Source of the DNA: Thermoflavifilum aggregans
GTDB taxonomy: Bacteria; Bacteroidota; Bacteroidia; Chitinophagales; Chitinophagaceae
DNA length: 64,000 nt
Assembly: GCF_002797735.1 (NCBI RefSeq)
Contig: NZ_PGFG01000001.1
Coordinates: forward strand, 1,612,001 to 1,676,000
Direction of reading: 5' to 3'
Made by a program: the position numbers and the translations under genes. Of this stretch, positions 47,599-57,015 are shown one piece after another. The notes under the pieces are model-generated. The model had not been told where the DNA came from and searched no databases. It saw nothing but the letters and a program-made list of their open reading frames with translations. The stretch's first letter is position 1. Every line of letters starts with the position of its first letter.

Positions 47599-48027
47599 TT
47601 AGCAGATAATAACCCACCATATGTATACGTAAATGAAGGGCCAGAAATATTAATGCATAAAAGGAAAATTTTTCTGGTTTATTCAGCAAGTGGCTGCTGG
47701 ACAGATCATTATTGTCTCGGTATGCTTGAACTCGTAGATCCTGATCATATCCTTGATTCTGCTTCATGGAAAAAATATCCTTATCCTGTATTTACAACAT
47801 CAATTCATCATCATTTATATGCACCTGGACATTGCTCTTTCTTCAAATCACCCGATCAAACGGAGGATTGGATCGTGTATCATGCCAATAGCCAACCTGG
47901 AGCGGGTTGTGGAAAGGCACGTTCACCCAGAATGCAACGTTTTTCTTGGTTTTCTGATGGGACACCCGATTTCGGAGAACCTGTAAGTACAGATTCACTT
48001 TTACCCTTGCCTTCAGGAACAAAATAA
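47599..48027 (+). pseudogene. Truncated GH43-family glycosidase (3' remnant)
   Basis: The frame opens after a TAA at 47596-47598 and runs to the stop at 48027 (142 codons), but only the C-terminal part of a GH43 enzyme is present. It includes VNEGPEIL, the region of the catalytic acid Glu, then KIFLVYSASGCWTDHYCLG, APGHCSFFKSPDQTEDWIVY and GCGKARSPRMQRF. An ATG at 47653 would start after VNEGPE, so a caller's short ORF is not the real gene. A complete GH43 needs about 200 or more further upstream residues. The remnant has host-like G+C (57% over 47881-47940) while the sequence just before it is very AT-rich. The 5' part was probably lost when the AT-rich block was inserted. Confidence 0.8.
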
Positions 48028-48062
48028 AATTTATATTTTCGGGCATGCAAAACATCATTAGT

Positions 48063-48070
48063 TATCTTTA
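48063..48070 (+). promoter_or_regulatory. Candidate -7 box of the GH3 gene
   Basis: TATCTTTA lies only 4 bases before ATG 48075, which argues for the next ATG at 48090 as the true start. Confidence 0.35.
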
Positions 48071-48089
48071 AACTATGAACAGCATCCAT

Positions 48090-50876
48090 ATGCAATCCAC
48101 GGCTATAATATTTGCTTTTATCATTGCCCTTGGGATGTTTTCATTTCCATCGCATGCCCAGACTTCATCTGCTCTCCCCATTTACCGCGATACGCATTAT
48201 TCCTTTCGGGAAAGGGCAGCCGATCTGGTTTCCCGCATGACGCTGGAAGAAGAAGTAAAACAATTGCACACCAATTTCGCCCCGGCTATTCCCCGGCTGG
48301 GTGTGCAACAGTATTTCTATTGGAACGAGGCCCAGCATGGCGTGAATGCCTTGTTTGGCAATCTCCATCATGGCGGAACCGAGCGACAGCCTCCATACGG
48401 CTCACCACGAGCTACCAGCTTCCCGGTAAACTTTGCCACAGCCATGACCTGGGATCCCGAACTCATCTACCGCGAAGCCCAGGCTATTTCCGATGAAGCC
48501 CGGGGTTTTCTAGACAAATCGTTGTTTGATGTGGGGCAAAATAACCTCGGAGATTCGCGTGATAATTACGGGAGCCTGACCTTCTGGGCACCTACCATCA
48601 ATATTGATCGTGACCCGCGCTGGGGCCGTACCGATGAAGCATTCGGGGAGGATCCCTTCCTGGCTTCCATGATGGCCGCGGCTTATGTAAATGGCATGCA
48701 GGGGCAGAAAATGGATGGTGAATCAGAAACGAGTTATCTGAAAGTCGCCGCCACAGCTAAACATTACGCACTGAACAACTTGGAAAATAATCGTACCGGT
48801 ATCTCATCCAATGCAGATGATGAAACAATCCGCGATTATTACCTCGCTACTTTCCGCTATCTGATTGAAAAAGCACATGTGGCAGGCATCATGACGGCCT
48901 ACAATGCCATCAATGGCACGCCCGCTGTGGCCAATACTTATACTATCAACGTGCTGGCCAAACGCACTTTCGGATTTGATGGATATACCACATCCGACTG
49001 TGGAGCAGTGGGTACTACCTACCAGAAATATCCATACGGTCATTTCTGGGCCCCGCCAGGATGGCGGATCCGGGAAGTGTATGAACCAGATGGCAAATCG
49101 AAGATCGTGTGGATTCGTACGCGTACACAAGACACTGTTTCGGGTGCTGCAGGCGGACAGGCTTTTGCGCTGCGCGCCGGTACCTGCCTGAATTGTACAG
49201 GTGAAGAGTATACCGTACCCAATATTGAAGAAGCTATCCGTGCGGGCATCTTGAGCAAAGGTGTAATTGACCGGGCATTAACCGATGTGTTTACCATCCG
49301 CATGCGTACTGGTGAATTCGATCCGCCTGAACAAGTGCCCTATACACGCATCACGAAAGATGTGATTGAAAATCCAGCACATCAGCAGCTGGCAGAAGAA
49401 GTTGCGGAAAATACGCTGGTGCTCCTGAAAAATGACACCCTTGCACAATTGCATCGTCCTTTGCTGCCATTGGATGTACAACAGTTGCATCGGGTAGTCA
49501 TCGTAGGTGACCTGGCCAATAAAGTGATCCTGGGCGGCTATTCTGGAAATCCCCGTTATCAAGTGAGTCCGGTGGAAGGCATTGCCCGTATTTTCAAACA
49601 AAAAAATCCCGATATCGAAGTGATATTTGATAGCACAGCCACATCCACCACTTCCCATCAACCAGCCTGGTTAAATGAAAAAACGCGAACGGATATCCGG
49701 CAGGCTGATCTGGTCATTGTGTATATCGGAACTGATGAAGCTGTATCACGGGAAGGTTTTGATCGGGCCAACCTGATGATTCCGGGCAATCAGAGCGACC
49801 TGATTCAGCAGGTGGTTCAGCTCGGAAATCCACATATGTTGCTGGTAATGCAGGCCACAGGCCCGATGGATATCAGCCTGGTGGAGCGCTATTTTCCTTC
49901 TATCGTGTTTAGTGGCTACAACGGTGAATTTCAGGGCACAGCCTTGGCACATGTGCTGGCCGGAGATCATAATCCGAGTGGCCATTTAAACTTTACCTGG
50001 TATGTAAATGATTTTCAACTACCCGATAAATCGAATTATTACCTGAATCCCAGAAATACCGATGAATTGGGCCGCACCTACATGTACTTTACCCAACAAT
50101 ATCCTTCTGGTTATCGATCAAGTTTTACCCAACCGCCACAATATCCTTTTGGTTATGGATTAAGTTACACGCGTTTTGCCTATTCCCACTTTTCCGTTAC
50201 ACCCTCTTCCATGACACCCGATGGCAGCATCACCATTCGTTTTGACGTCACCAACATTGGATCATTACCCGGATCCACGGTGGCACAATTGTACGTGAAA
50301 CCGCCAAAAGTAGCAGGACGGGAAATGCCTTTCAAACAGCTGAAAGGTTTTCAGAAAACACGTGTGCTTCAGCCTGGCGAAACGCAGCATATCACACTTC
50401 ATATTCACGGAATGCAATTGTCTTTTTGGGATGAACAAAAAATGCGAAAGGTTGTATATCCGGGAGATTATCAAATACAACTTGGAGAAAATGCAAGGGA
50501 TATTGCAGATTCTGCAATGGTGCATATTTCCGGAGATTTCACACGTCATGTTGCGCACGTAACCATTCAGCCTGAAGCGTTGATTTATCATCCAGGAGAT
50601 CAGGTAAATCTGAAAGCCAAAAACAAATGGCTGGCCGATGATACGGATCCGAATCGCGAACAACCGCATCCGGAAGCCGATCATATCTTGGAAGCCGTTT
50701 ATAACGACGATACATTTGCAGATCTTTCAAAAGCAGGTTTTACGTTTTCCAGCAGCAATCCTTCGGTAGCCACAGTGGATAACAAGGGAGTAGTGAAATT
50801 TCTGCGACCAGGCGTGGTTACCATTACGGCCACACTGGATGGTGTATCGGGTTCTACTGTGTTTGTGGTGAAATAA
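48090..50876 (+). CDS. GH3 glycosidase (beta-glucosidase/beta-xylosidase type) with C-terminal Big2 domain
   Basis: 928 residues from ATG 48090 (ATG 48075 is alternative). Signal peptide ends at SHAQ. The GH3 N-domain begins RERAADLVSRMTLEEEV; YTTSDCGAVGTTY holds the nucleophile Asp. The GH3 C-domain, a fibronectin III-like domain (PFGYGLSYTRFAYSHFS) and a bacterial Ig-like Big2 domain (SSSNPSVATVDNKGVVKFL) follow. It removes terminal beta-linked glucose or xylose in the periplasm. Host-like G+C, unlike the preceding block. Ends at a terminator at 50947. Confidence 0.92.
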   Translation: MQSTAIIFAFIIALGMFSFPSHAQTSSALPIYRDTHYSFRERAADLVSRMTLEEEVKQLHTNFAPAIPRLGVQQYFYWNEAQHGVNALFGNLHHGGTERQPPYGSPRATSFPVNFATAMTWDPELIYREAQAISDEARGFLDKSLFDVGQNNLGDSRDNYGSLTFWAPTINIDRDPRWGRTDEAFGEDPFLASMMAAAYVNGMQGQKMDGESETSYLKVAATAKHYALNNLENNRTGISSNADDETIRDYYLATFRYLIEKAHVAGIMTAYNAINGTPAVANTYTINVLAKRTFGFDGYTTSDCGAVGTTYQKYPYGHFWAPPGWRIREVYEPDGKSKIVWIRTRTQDTVSGAAGGQAFALRAGTCLNCTGEEYTVPNIEEAIRAGILSKGVIDRALTDVFTIRMRTGEFDPPEQVPYTRITKDVIENPAHQQLAEEVAENTLVLLKNDTLAQLHRPLLPLDVQQLHRVVIVGDLANKVILGGYSGNPRYQVSPVEGIARIFKQKNPDIEVIFDSTATSTTSHQPAWLNEKTRTDIRQADLVIVYIGTDEAVSREGFDRANLMIPGNQSDLIQQVVQLGNPHMLLVMQATGPMDISLVERYFPSIVFSGYNGEFQGTALAHVLAGDHNPSGHLNFTWYVNDFQLPDKSNYYLNPRNTDELGRTYMYFTQQYPSGYRSSFTQPPQYPFGYGLSYTRFAYSHFSVTPSSMTPDGSITIRFDVTNIGSLPGSTVAQLYVKPPKVAGREMPFKQLKGFQKTRVLQPGETQHITLHIHGMQLSFWDEQKMRKVVYPGDYQIQLGENARDIADSAMVHISGDFTRHVAHVTIQPEALIYHPGDQVNLKAKNKWLADDTDPNREQPHPEADHILEAVYNDDTFADLSKAGFTFSSSNPSVATVDNKGVVKFLRPGVVTITATLDGVSGSTVFVVK

Positions 50877-50946
50877 TTCAGGTGGGAAAATAGATCGAAG
50901 TGATTTTACATGGGTTTTGGAATGATCTTTAGGGAGTAATAGTGAT

Positions 50947-50974
50947 AAGCTGCGATTCTTCGCAGCTTTTTTAT
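50947..50974 (+). terminator. Intrinsic terminator of the GH3 gene
   Basis: AAGCTGCGA, 4-base loop, TCGCAGCTT, then TTTTATT: a 9-bp perfect stem with U-run. Confidence 0.9.
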
Positions 50975-50996
50975 TGATATCGTAAATTCATGAATC

Positions 50997-52802
50997 ATGA
51001 AAATATACACGCTTATTGCTTTTTTATGGTTAGGTATTCCTGCCTTTGCCCAATGGCATCCGGCGGGAGATCATCTGATGACTGATTTTGCAAAGCAGGT
51101 AAATCCGCAGCAACCCTGGCCGGAATATCCCCGACCGCAGATGGTTCGCAATGATTGGTTGAATCTGAACGGATTATGGAAATATCATATGACTGATGTA
51201 TTGAACAAAGATTTTCCGGCTCGCTGGGATGGACAAATACTGGTACCTTTTGCCATTGAATCGGCGCTCTCTGGAGTGGGTAAAAATGTGCGTGCCGACC
51301 AGGCCTTGTGGTATGAGAAAAAATTTGTGATTCCTTCTTCCTGGAAAAACAAACATATCCTGTTGCATTTCGATGCGGTCGACTGGCGGGCTGAGGTTTA
51401 TGTGAATTATCAACTGGTAGGCACCCATGAGGGCGGTTATGATGCTTTTTCTTTCGATATCACTTCTTACCTCAAACCGGATAGCAACGAACTGATGGTG
51501 CGTGTGTGGGATCCTACCGATGCCGGATATCAGCCACGCGGCAAGCAGGTGGAACATCCCGAGGGCATCTGGTATACAGCCGTTACCGGGATCTGGCAGA
51601 CGGTGTGGCTGGAACCCGTGCCCGCAGCCCATATCGTGTCGTTGAAATATTTTCCGGACATAGACCGGCAGATTTGTGATGTAGAAACCCGATTATCCCA
51701 CGCCACAGCCAATGATCATATCCGTGTGATTGTGTATGATCACGGAAAAGAGGTTACGCGCGCGGAAGCTGTTGCAGGTGAAAATATCCGGCTGCGGATT
51801 CCTTCACCACACCTGTGGTCGCCTGATGATCCCTTCCTGTATGATGTTACCGTTCAGCTTTGGCAAAACGGAAAACCAACCGATGAGGTACGCAGCTACA
51901 TGGGTATGCGTAATATCAGCGTGGAACGCGATGCAATGGGCATTCCACGCATTATGTTGAATCATCATTTTCTGTTTCAGTTGGGCTTTCTGGATCAGGG
52001 CTGGTGGCCTGATGGATTGTACACGCCTCCGTGTGATTCGGCCATCCGGTATGATTTGCAGCAAACCAAAGCATTTGGATACAACCTGTTGCGCAAGCAT
52101 GTGAAAGTAGAGCCACAGCGCTGGTATTACTGGTGCGATAAACTGGGTATCCTGGTCTGGCAAGATATGCCCAGCGGCGATCTGCAGGAACAACGCCACA
52201 ATGATCAGGGCGAAATTATCCGCACTGCCCAGTCGGCACTTGATTTTCGGGAAGAACTGAAAGCCATGATTGATCAGCATTTCAATCATCCCAGCATCAT
52301 CATGTGGGTACCGTTCAATGAAGGATGGGGACAATTTCAAACCATTGCCATTGATAATTGGGTTAAAAAATACGATCCTACAAGGCTGGTGGATGGAGCC
52401 AGCGGCTGGTATGATTTCACAGGTGCGGGCGATGTAGAGGATATGCACAAGTATCCCGGGCCTGGTATCCCGGAAGATAAGCATGATCACCGTGCCCGTG
52501 TGTTGGGCGAATATGGCGGGCTGGGGTTGCCTTTGGAAGGACATACCTGGCAACCCAAGCAAAACTGGGGTTATGTGTCATTTCCGGATACTGCTGCATT
52601 GAGAAAGGCATATATAGATCTGATCAATCAATTGCCAGGACTCATCCGCCAGGGTTTATGTGCAGCTGTCTATACCCAGCTAACCGATGTGGAAGTAGAA
52701 GTGAACGGATTTATGACCTATGACCGCAAAATCCTGAAGCTGATGAGTCCGGAAACCGTGGAGGCCAACCGCAGCGTGTATATGGTGAGCATCCGCGAAT
52801 AG
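50997..52802 (+). CDS. GH2-family beta-glycosidase
   Basis: 601 residues, signal peptide ending FAQ. The order is GH2 sugar-binding jelly roll (YEKKFVIPSSWKNKHILLHF), Ig-like domain, then a TIM barrel. NPSIIMWVPFNEGWGQ carries the catalytic acid Glu and RVLGEYGGLGLP the probable nucleophile Glu. It is shorter than LacZ; likely a beta-galactosidase, glucuronidase or related exo-enzyme of the glycan locus. Substrate not predictable. Confidence 0.9.
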   Translation: MKIYTLIAFLWLGIPAFAQWHPAGDHLMTDFAKQVNPQQPWPEYPRPQMVRNDWLNLNGLWKYHMTDVLNKDFPARWDGQILVPFAIESALSGVGKNVRADQALWYEKKFVIPSSWKNKHILLHFDAVDWRAEVYVNYQLVGTHEGGYDAFSFDITSYLKPDSNELMVRVWDPTDAGYQPRGKQVEHPEGIWYTAVTGIWQTVWLEPVPAAHIVSLKYFPDIDRQICDVETRLSHATANDHIRVIVYDHGKEVTRAEAVAGENIRLRIPSPHLWSPDDPFLYDVTVQLWQNGKPTDEVRSYMGMRNISVERDAMGIPRIMLNHHFLFQLGFLDQGWWPDGLYTPPCDSAIRYDLQQTKAFGYNLLRKHVKVEPQRWYYWCDKLGILVWQDMPSGDLQEQRHNDQGEIIRTAQSALDFREELKAMIDQHFNHPSIIMWVPFNEGWGQFQTIAIDNWVKKYDPTRLVDGASGWYDFTGAGDVEDMHKYPGPGIPEDKHDHRARVLGEYGGLGLPLEGHTWQPKQNWGYVSFPDTAALRKAYIDLINQLPGLIRQGLCAAVYTQLTDVEVEVNGFMTYDRKILKLMSPETVEANRSVYMVSIRE

Positions 52803-52851
52803 GAATAATTTTATCAGCCTTGTTGTTTTTACCGGAATCCAATCATGATAG

Positions 52852-52875
52852 TTTGATCTGAACATCCTATCTTTG
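52852..52875 (+). promoter_or_regulatory. Candidate promoter of tRNA-Pro
   Basis: TTTG at 52852-52855, 12 bases, TATCTTTG at 52868-52875 (full -7 match), nine bases before the tRNA. The 12-base spacer is shorter than usual. Confidence 0.45.
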
Positions 52876-52884
52876 CCAGCGGTT

Positions 52885-52958
52885 CGGGAAGTAGCGCAGC
52901 CCGGTAGCGCACCACGTTCGGGACGTGGGGGTCGCTGGTTCGAATCCAGTCTTCCCGA
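52885..52958 (+). tRNA. tRNA-Pro, anticodon CGG
   Basis: Cloverleaf readable by eye. The acceptor stem CGGGAAG (52885-52891) pairs with CTTCCCG (52951-52957), discriminator A. D arm is GCGC/GCGC. Anticodon arm is CCACG-TTCGGGA-CGTGG with CGG at the anticodon. T arm is TTCGAAT flanked by GCTGG/CCAGT. No CCA encoded. A shadow ORF on the minus strand here is spurious. Confidence 0.95.
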
Positions 52959-52961
52959 CTT

Positions 52962-52985
52962 AGCCGGGGTTTCCTCGGCTTTTTC
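52962..52985 (+). terminator. Intrinsic terminator after tRNA-Pro
   Basis: AGCCGGGG pairs with CCTCGGCT (one G-U), followed by TTTTCTATTT. The rest of the gap to 53199 shows no gene. Confidence 0.8.
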
Positions 52986-53199
52986 TATTTCCAGGTACAC
53001 CCATCCCGTCATACTTAACGAAGTGTAAGGCTTGATTTGTAAGTTTCATCCTATTGAAAATTACGACTCAGCAATTGTCTAAATCCTGAACAATTGGGAA
53101 ACGGTCTACCTGTCAGCAAATAGATTTTGCAATGCGAAGGATGAAGATGGTAAAAACAGATAACCCAATCTTAGGCAGATCGTGCAAATTGCAGCCTTC

Positions 53200-53952
53200 T
53201 CATTCGGAAAGCGTTAGCTCACTGGCTGCATCCCGATCCACAAACCAATGCAATTCGTTATTGGTCAGGCGAATGATTTGTGCAGGATATGCATCAGGTT
53301 GATACGGGCCTTGCAATACTTTTTTCAGCATATCAGCCTTATCTTTTCCTGAAACCAGAAAAGTAGCGCAGGATGCACGGTTGACGATGACAGGAGTTAA
53401 CGTGATGCGGTACATGGAAAGTTCATCCACAAATACGGCTTTCACCCATTTTTCTTTTTCATGAATCACTTCCGTATGCGGGAACAGCGAAAGGGTATGT
53501 CCGTTGGTGCCCATACCAAGCATTACCAGATCAAAGCTGAATCCCTGCTCATCAAAATAGCGATGAAGGATTTTTTCATAAGCCTGGGCAGCTTCTTCAG
53601 GCTTCATTTCAGTTGGAATGTAATGTACCTGACTTGATATTACCGGTACGTGCTGCAAAAGCAGGTCATAAGCCATTTTGCCGTTGTTGCGGGAATCATG
53701 AAAAGGCACCAGCCTTTCATCGCCCCAGAAAATATGCAGTTTTTCCCAGGGGATCTGATCTTTAAAGGGAGATTTGCTCAGCAGCTGAAACAGATGTTGA
53801 GGCGTGCTGCCACCGGATAAAGCCCAGGTATAGATTTGCTTTTCAGCGGGCAAGGAAAATTTTTTCTGCAGGGTATATCGGATATGTTCAATGAGCCAAT
53901 AGGCATATTTCCGGCTCAGGTCGTTCAGGTCTTCAGCAATATGGATATGCAT
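53200..53952 (-). CDS. pgl: 6-phosphogluconolactonase, DevB/SOL type
   Basis: 250 residues. NagB-like fold with SGGSTPQHLFQLLS, FWGDERLVPFHDSRNN and GMGTNGHTLSLFPHT, the Pgl signatures. It hydrolyses 6-phosphogluconolactone, the product of Zwf. Last gene of gnd-zwf-pgl, 19 bases after zwf. No signal peptide, so it is the pathway enzyme, unlike the exported lactonase at 25651. Confidence 0.95.
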   Translation of the reverse strand: MHIHIAEDLNDLSRKYAYWLIEHIRYTLQKKFSLPAEKQIYTWALSGGSTPQHLFQLLSKSPFKDQIPWEKLHIFWGDERLVPFHDSRNNGKMAYDLLLQHVPVISSQVHYIPTEMKPEEAAQAYEKILHRYFDEQGFSFDLVMLGMGTNGHTLSLFPHTEVIHEKEKWVKAVFVDELSMYRITLTPVIVNRASCATFLVSGKDKADMLKKVLQGPYQPDAYPAQIIRLTNNELHWFVDRDAASELTLSE

Positions 53953-53971
53953 GTGTCATCATTTTTATGGG

Positions 53972-55492
53972 TTAACCTTCATGTTCCTGATGCAAGGGCG
54001 GAAGGGTAATCCAGTTATGTCCATCCCGGGCAATCAGCGCTTCCGCATCTTCAGGACCCCAGGTGCCGGGAGCATAGTTGGGAAAATCAACCGGTGGACG
54101 GTTCTGCCAGGCTTCCAGAATAGGCGTAATCACTCGCCAGGCAGCTTCAACCTGATCGGCACGCATGAACAAAGTAGCATCACCTTCCATAATATCGAGC
54201 AACAGGGTTTCATATGCCTCCGGTGAATGATCTTCATAAGCTTCTTCATAATTAAAAACCATATCCACCGGACTCAGTGTCATTTTCTGACCGGGTCGTT
54301 TTGCCTGAAAACGGATGCGGATATCCATATTGGGTTGTATGCTGATGGTAAGGCGGTTAGGACGCCAGGTTTCTGCTGCCTCGGGTGGAAAAGCATAATG
54401 CGGTGCCGGACGGAATTGCAATACAATGATGGTGGTTTTTTCATGCAGATATTTTCCGGTACGCACATAAAACGGAACGCCCTGCCAGCGCCAGTTATCA
54501 ACATAAAACTTAACAGCCGCAAATGTTTCAACCGGCGATTCGGGATTTACTCCTTTTTCCTGACGATAGCCCACAACTTTCTGTCCTTTCATCCACCCCG
54601 GCCCATACTGGCCGCGCACAGCATAATCCTGTACTTCTTCTTTCCGGATTTTGCGAATGGCATTCAGTACATCCACTTTTTTATTCCGGATTTCATTGGC
54701 ATCAAATGATACGGGTGCTTCCATTGCAATCATGCAAAGCAATTGCAGAATATGATTCTGCACCATGTCGCGCAATGCACCGGCTTTTTCATAATAGCTG
54801 TTTCGCCCCTCCAGTCCAACACTTTCGGCAGCTGTGATCTGAATATGATCAATGTAATTCCGATTCCAGATAGGTTCAAACAACGCATTGGCAAAACGAA
54901 AAGCCAAAATGTTCTGTACAGTTTCCTTGCCTAAATAATGATCAATCCGGTAAATCTGGCTTTCATCAAACATGCTTTGCAAAAGCTGATTCAGTTCATG
55001 TGCACTTTGCAGATCATGTCCGAATGGTTTTTCCACTACAATCCGGCAACATTTCTGATCAGCACAGATATTCAATTGACCTAAATGTTTGGCAATATCG
55101 GGAACCAGCTGAGGTGCTACAGCCAGATAGAAAATTACATTGGGATGCGCGCCAAATAATTTTTCTTTATCCTGTACAATTTTTGAAATGCTCTGATAGG
55201 CCTGATCATCTTCCACATCCATTTTCAGATATTCAATATGTTCACTGAATTCATTCCAATGTTCGATATGATTTTTTCTTCTGGAAAATTTATGAATACC
55301 TTCCAACAGATGGGCTTTGTATTTTTCATTGCTGTATGCCGTACGCCCGATACCTATAATATGAAATTGTTCTGGCATCCAATCGTCCAGAAACAAATTA
55401 TAAAGAGCAGGAATCAATTTTCTATAAGTCAGATCACCACTTCCTCCAAGAATAAAAAATATGGCCGGTTCAGGTTTTGAATGTGTGCTCAT
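53972..55492 (-). CDS. zwf: Glucose-6-phosphate 1-dehydrogenase
   Basis: 506 residues. Rossmann motif FILGGSGDLTYRKLIPALYN, active-site RIDHYLGKETVQN, and FYVRTGKYLHEKTT. First step of the oxidative pentose phosphate pathway, making NADPH. Starts 27 bases after the gnd stop. Confidence 0.97.
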   Translation of the reverse strand: MSTHSKPEPAIFFILGGSGDLTYRKLIPALYNLFLDDWMPEQFHIIGIGRTAYSNEKYKAHLLEGIHKFSRRKNHIEHWNEFSEHIEYLKMDVEDDQAYQSISKIVQDKEKLFGAHPNVIFYLAVAPQLVPDIAKHLGQLNICADQKCCRIVVEKPFGHDLQSAHELNQLLQSMFDESQIYRIDHYLGKETVQNILAFRFANALFEPIWNRNYIDHIQITAAESVGLEGRNSYYEKAGALRDMVQNHILQLLCMIAMEAPVSFDANEIRNKKVDVLNAIRKIRKEEVQDYAVRGQYGPGWMKGQKVVGYRQEKGVNPESPVETFAAVKFYVDNWRWQGVPFYVRTGKYLHEKTTIIVLQFRPAPHYAFPPEAAETWRPNRLTISIQPNMDIRIRFQAKRPGQKMTLSPVDMVFNYEEAYEDHSPEAYETLLLDIMEGDATLFMRADQVEAAWRVITPILEAWQNRPPVDFPNYAPGTWGPEDAEALIARDGHNWITLPPLHQEHEG

Positions 55493-55519
55493 GGCAGATA
55501 TGAATTTTTATGTAGTTAT

Positions 55520-56929
55520 CTACTCCCAATCAGTATGAAAGATGCCTTCACGATCTATGCGTTTATAGGTATGTGCTCCAAAGAAATCGCGCTGTGCCTG
55601 AATGAGGTTCGCAGGTAAACGTTCACTGCGATAGGCATCAAAATAACTCAATGCACTCACCAATCCCGGAAGGGTATAACCTCCCAGCAAAGAAATAGAG
55701 AGAATCTGCCGGGCATGATATTCCAGCTTCATCAACAGATCTGCAATTTGTGTATCCAGCAACAGATTGGGCAAATCGGGCTGCTGCTGATAAATGGAAT
55801 AAAACTGATCGAGTAATGCCGAGCGGATGATACATCCTCCGCGCCAGATGCGCACGACTTCCTGCAGGGGAATATCCATCTGCAATTCCTTCGATGCTAT
55901 GTACAACATAGCCAGTCCCTGTGCATAACATACTATTGTACCAAAATAAAGTGCATCATGCAGATGTTCTGCAACCAGTGAACTGTCTGATAACCGCCTG
56001 CGGGAAGGATTGTATATATGGGCAGCCCGCTTGCGTTCAGCAGCAAAGCCCGACAGATCACGCATAGCCACAGCTGTATCAATGACATTCACAGGTATAT
56101 GCAAATCCATGGCCTCCTGAGAAGTCCATTTACCGGTACCTTTGGCTTCTGCATGATCATCAATCATATCAATCAGCCGATGATCGGAGTAAGGATCATT
56201 TTTTTCAAAAATTTTAGCTGTGATTTCCAGGAGAAAAGATTGCATGGGTCCTTCATTCCATTTCTGATATATTTCATGAATGGCATCGGGCGAGAGTTTC
56301 AGCGCATCGCGAAATATCCAGTAGGTTTCGCTGATCATTTGCATGATGGCATATTCAATGCCGTTGTGTACCATCTTTACAAAATGTCCGGCTGCACCTT
56401 TTCCCAGATAAGCTACACAAGGTGAATCATTAACCTTTGCTGCAATGGCTTCCAGCAAGGGTTTCAATGCCTCATAGGCTTTTTCATCACCACCGGGCAT
56501 AATGCTGGGTCCATATCTGGCACCTTTCTCTCCGCCTGATATGCCCACACCTATAAAATGAATCTGCCGCTCTGCACATTTTTGCATGCGGCGCAGGGTA
56601 TCTTTGTAATAGGAATTTCCACCATCAATGATGATATCACCCGGTGAAAGCAAGGGAAGCAATTCATCCGTAACTGCATCCACAGGTTTACCGGCAGGTA
56701 CCAGCATCATAATCTTTCTGGGTGTTTGCAACAAAGCAATCATCTCTTGCACAGTTGCTACACCTTTCACTTTCCCTGCAGCGGATGGATCATCATTCAA
56801 CAATTGTATTTTCGAAGCATCCTGATCAAATCCCAGTACATGATAACCATGATCAGCCAGGTTAAGCAACAGATTTCTTCCCATTGTACCGAGGCCAATC
56901 ATACCAAAATCAAATCCGGAAACTGTCAT
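55520..56929 (-). CDS. gnd: 6-phosphogluconate dehydrogenase, decarboxylating
   Basis: 469 residues from ATG 56929. A TTG at 56956 would be only 12 bases after the -7 box and is unlikely. NADP motif GMIGLGTMGRNLLLNLADHG, then SGGEKGARYGPSIMPGG and KMVHNGIEYAIMQMISE with the catalytic Lys and Asn. Converts 6-phosphogluconate to ribulose-5-phosphate. Heads the operon with zwf and pgl. Confidence 0.96.
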   Translation of the reverse strand: MTVSGFDFGMIGLGTMGRNLLLNLADHGYHVLGFDQDASKIQLLNDDPSAAGKVKGVATVQEMIALLQTPRKIMMLVPAGKPVDAVTDELLPLLSPGDIIIDGGNSYYKDTLRRMQKCAERQIHFIGVGISGGEKGARYGPSIMPGGDEKAYEALKPLLEAIAAKVNDSPCVAYLGKGAAGHFVKMVHNGIEYAIMQMISETYWIFRDALKLSPDAIHEIYQKWNEGPMQSFLLEITAKIFEKNDPYSDHRLIDMIDDHAEAKGTGKWTSQEAMDLHIPVNVIDTAVAMRDLSGFAAERKRAAHIYNPSRRRLSDSSLVAEHLHDALYFGTIVCYAQGLAMLYIASKELQMDIPLQEVVRIWRGGCIIRSALLDQFYSIYQQQPDLPNLLLDTQIADLLMKLEYHARQILSISLLGGYTLPGLVSALSYFDAYRSERLPANLIQAQRDFFGAHTYKRIDREGIFHTDWE

Positions 56930-56968
56930 AGCAGAATGATCTATTTGGATGAGCAAATTTTATCTTAG

Positions 56969-56992
56969 CAAATGTAAGTATTTTAAATCAAA
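56969..56992 (-). promoter_or_regulatory. Candidate promoter of gnd-zwf-pgl
   Basis: On the minus strand TTTG (56992-56989), 12 bases, TACATTTG (56976-56969, full match), 39 bases before ATG 56929. It favours that start codon. Confidence 0.5.
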
Positions 56993-57015
56993 GGGAGGAA
57001 GATGCTGAAGGAGAG

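Noticed and set aside
47653-48027. ORF 47653-48027 as a complete small gene
   Set aside because: The protein-like frame extends upstream of this ATG into VNEGPEIL, so it is a remnant of a larger GH43.
52680-53012. Minus-strand ORF reading SGRLDSNQRPPRPERGALPG
   Set aside because: It lies antisense to tRNA-Pro; such ORFs are a known annotation artefact of tRNA sequences.
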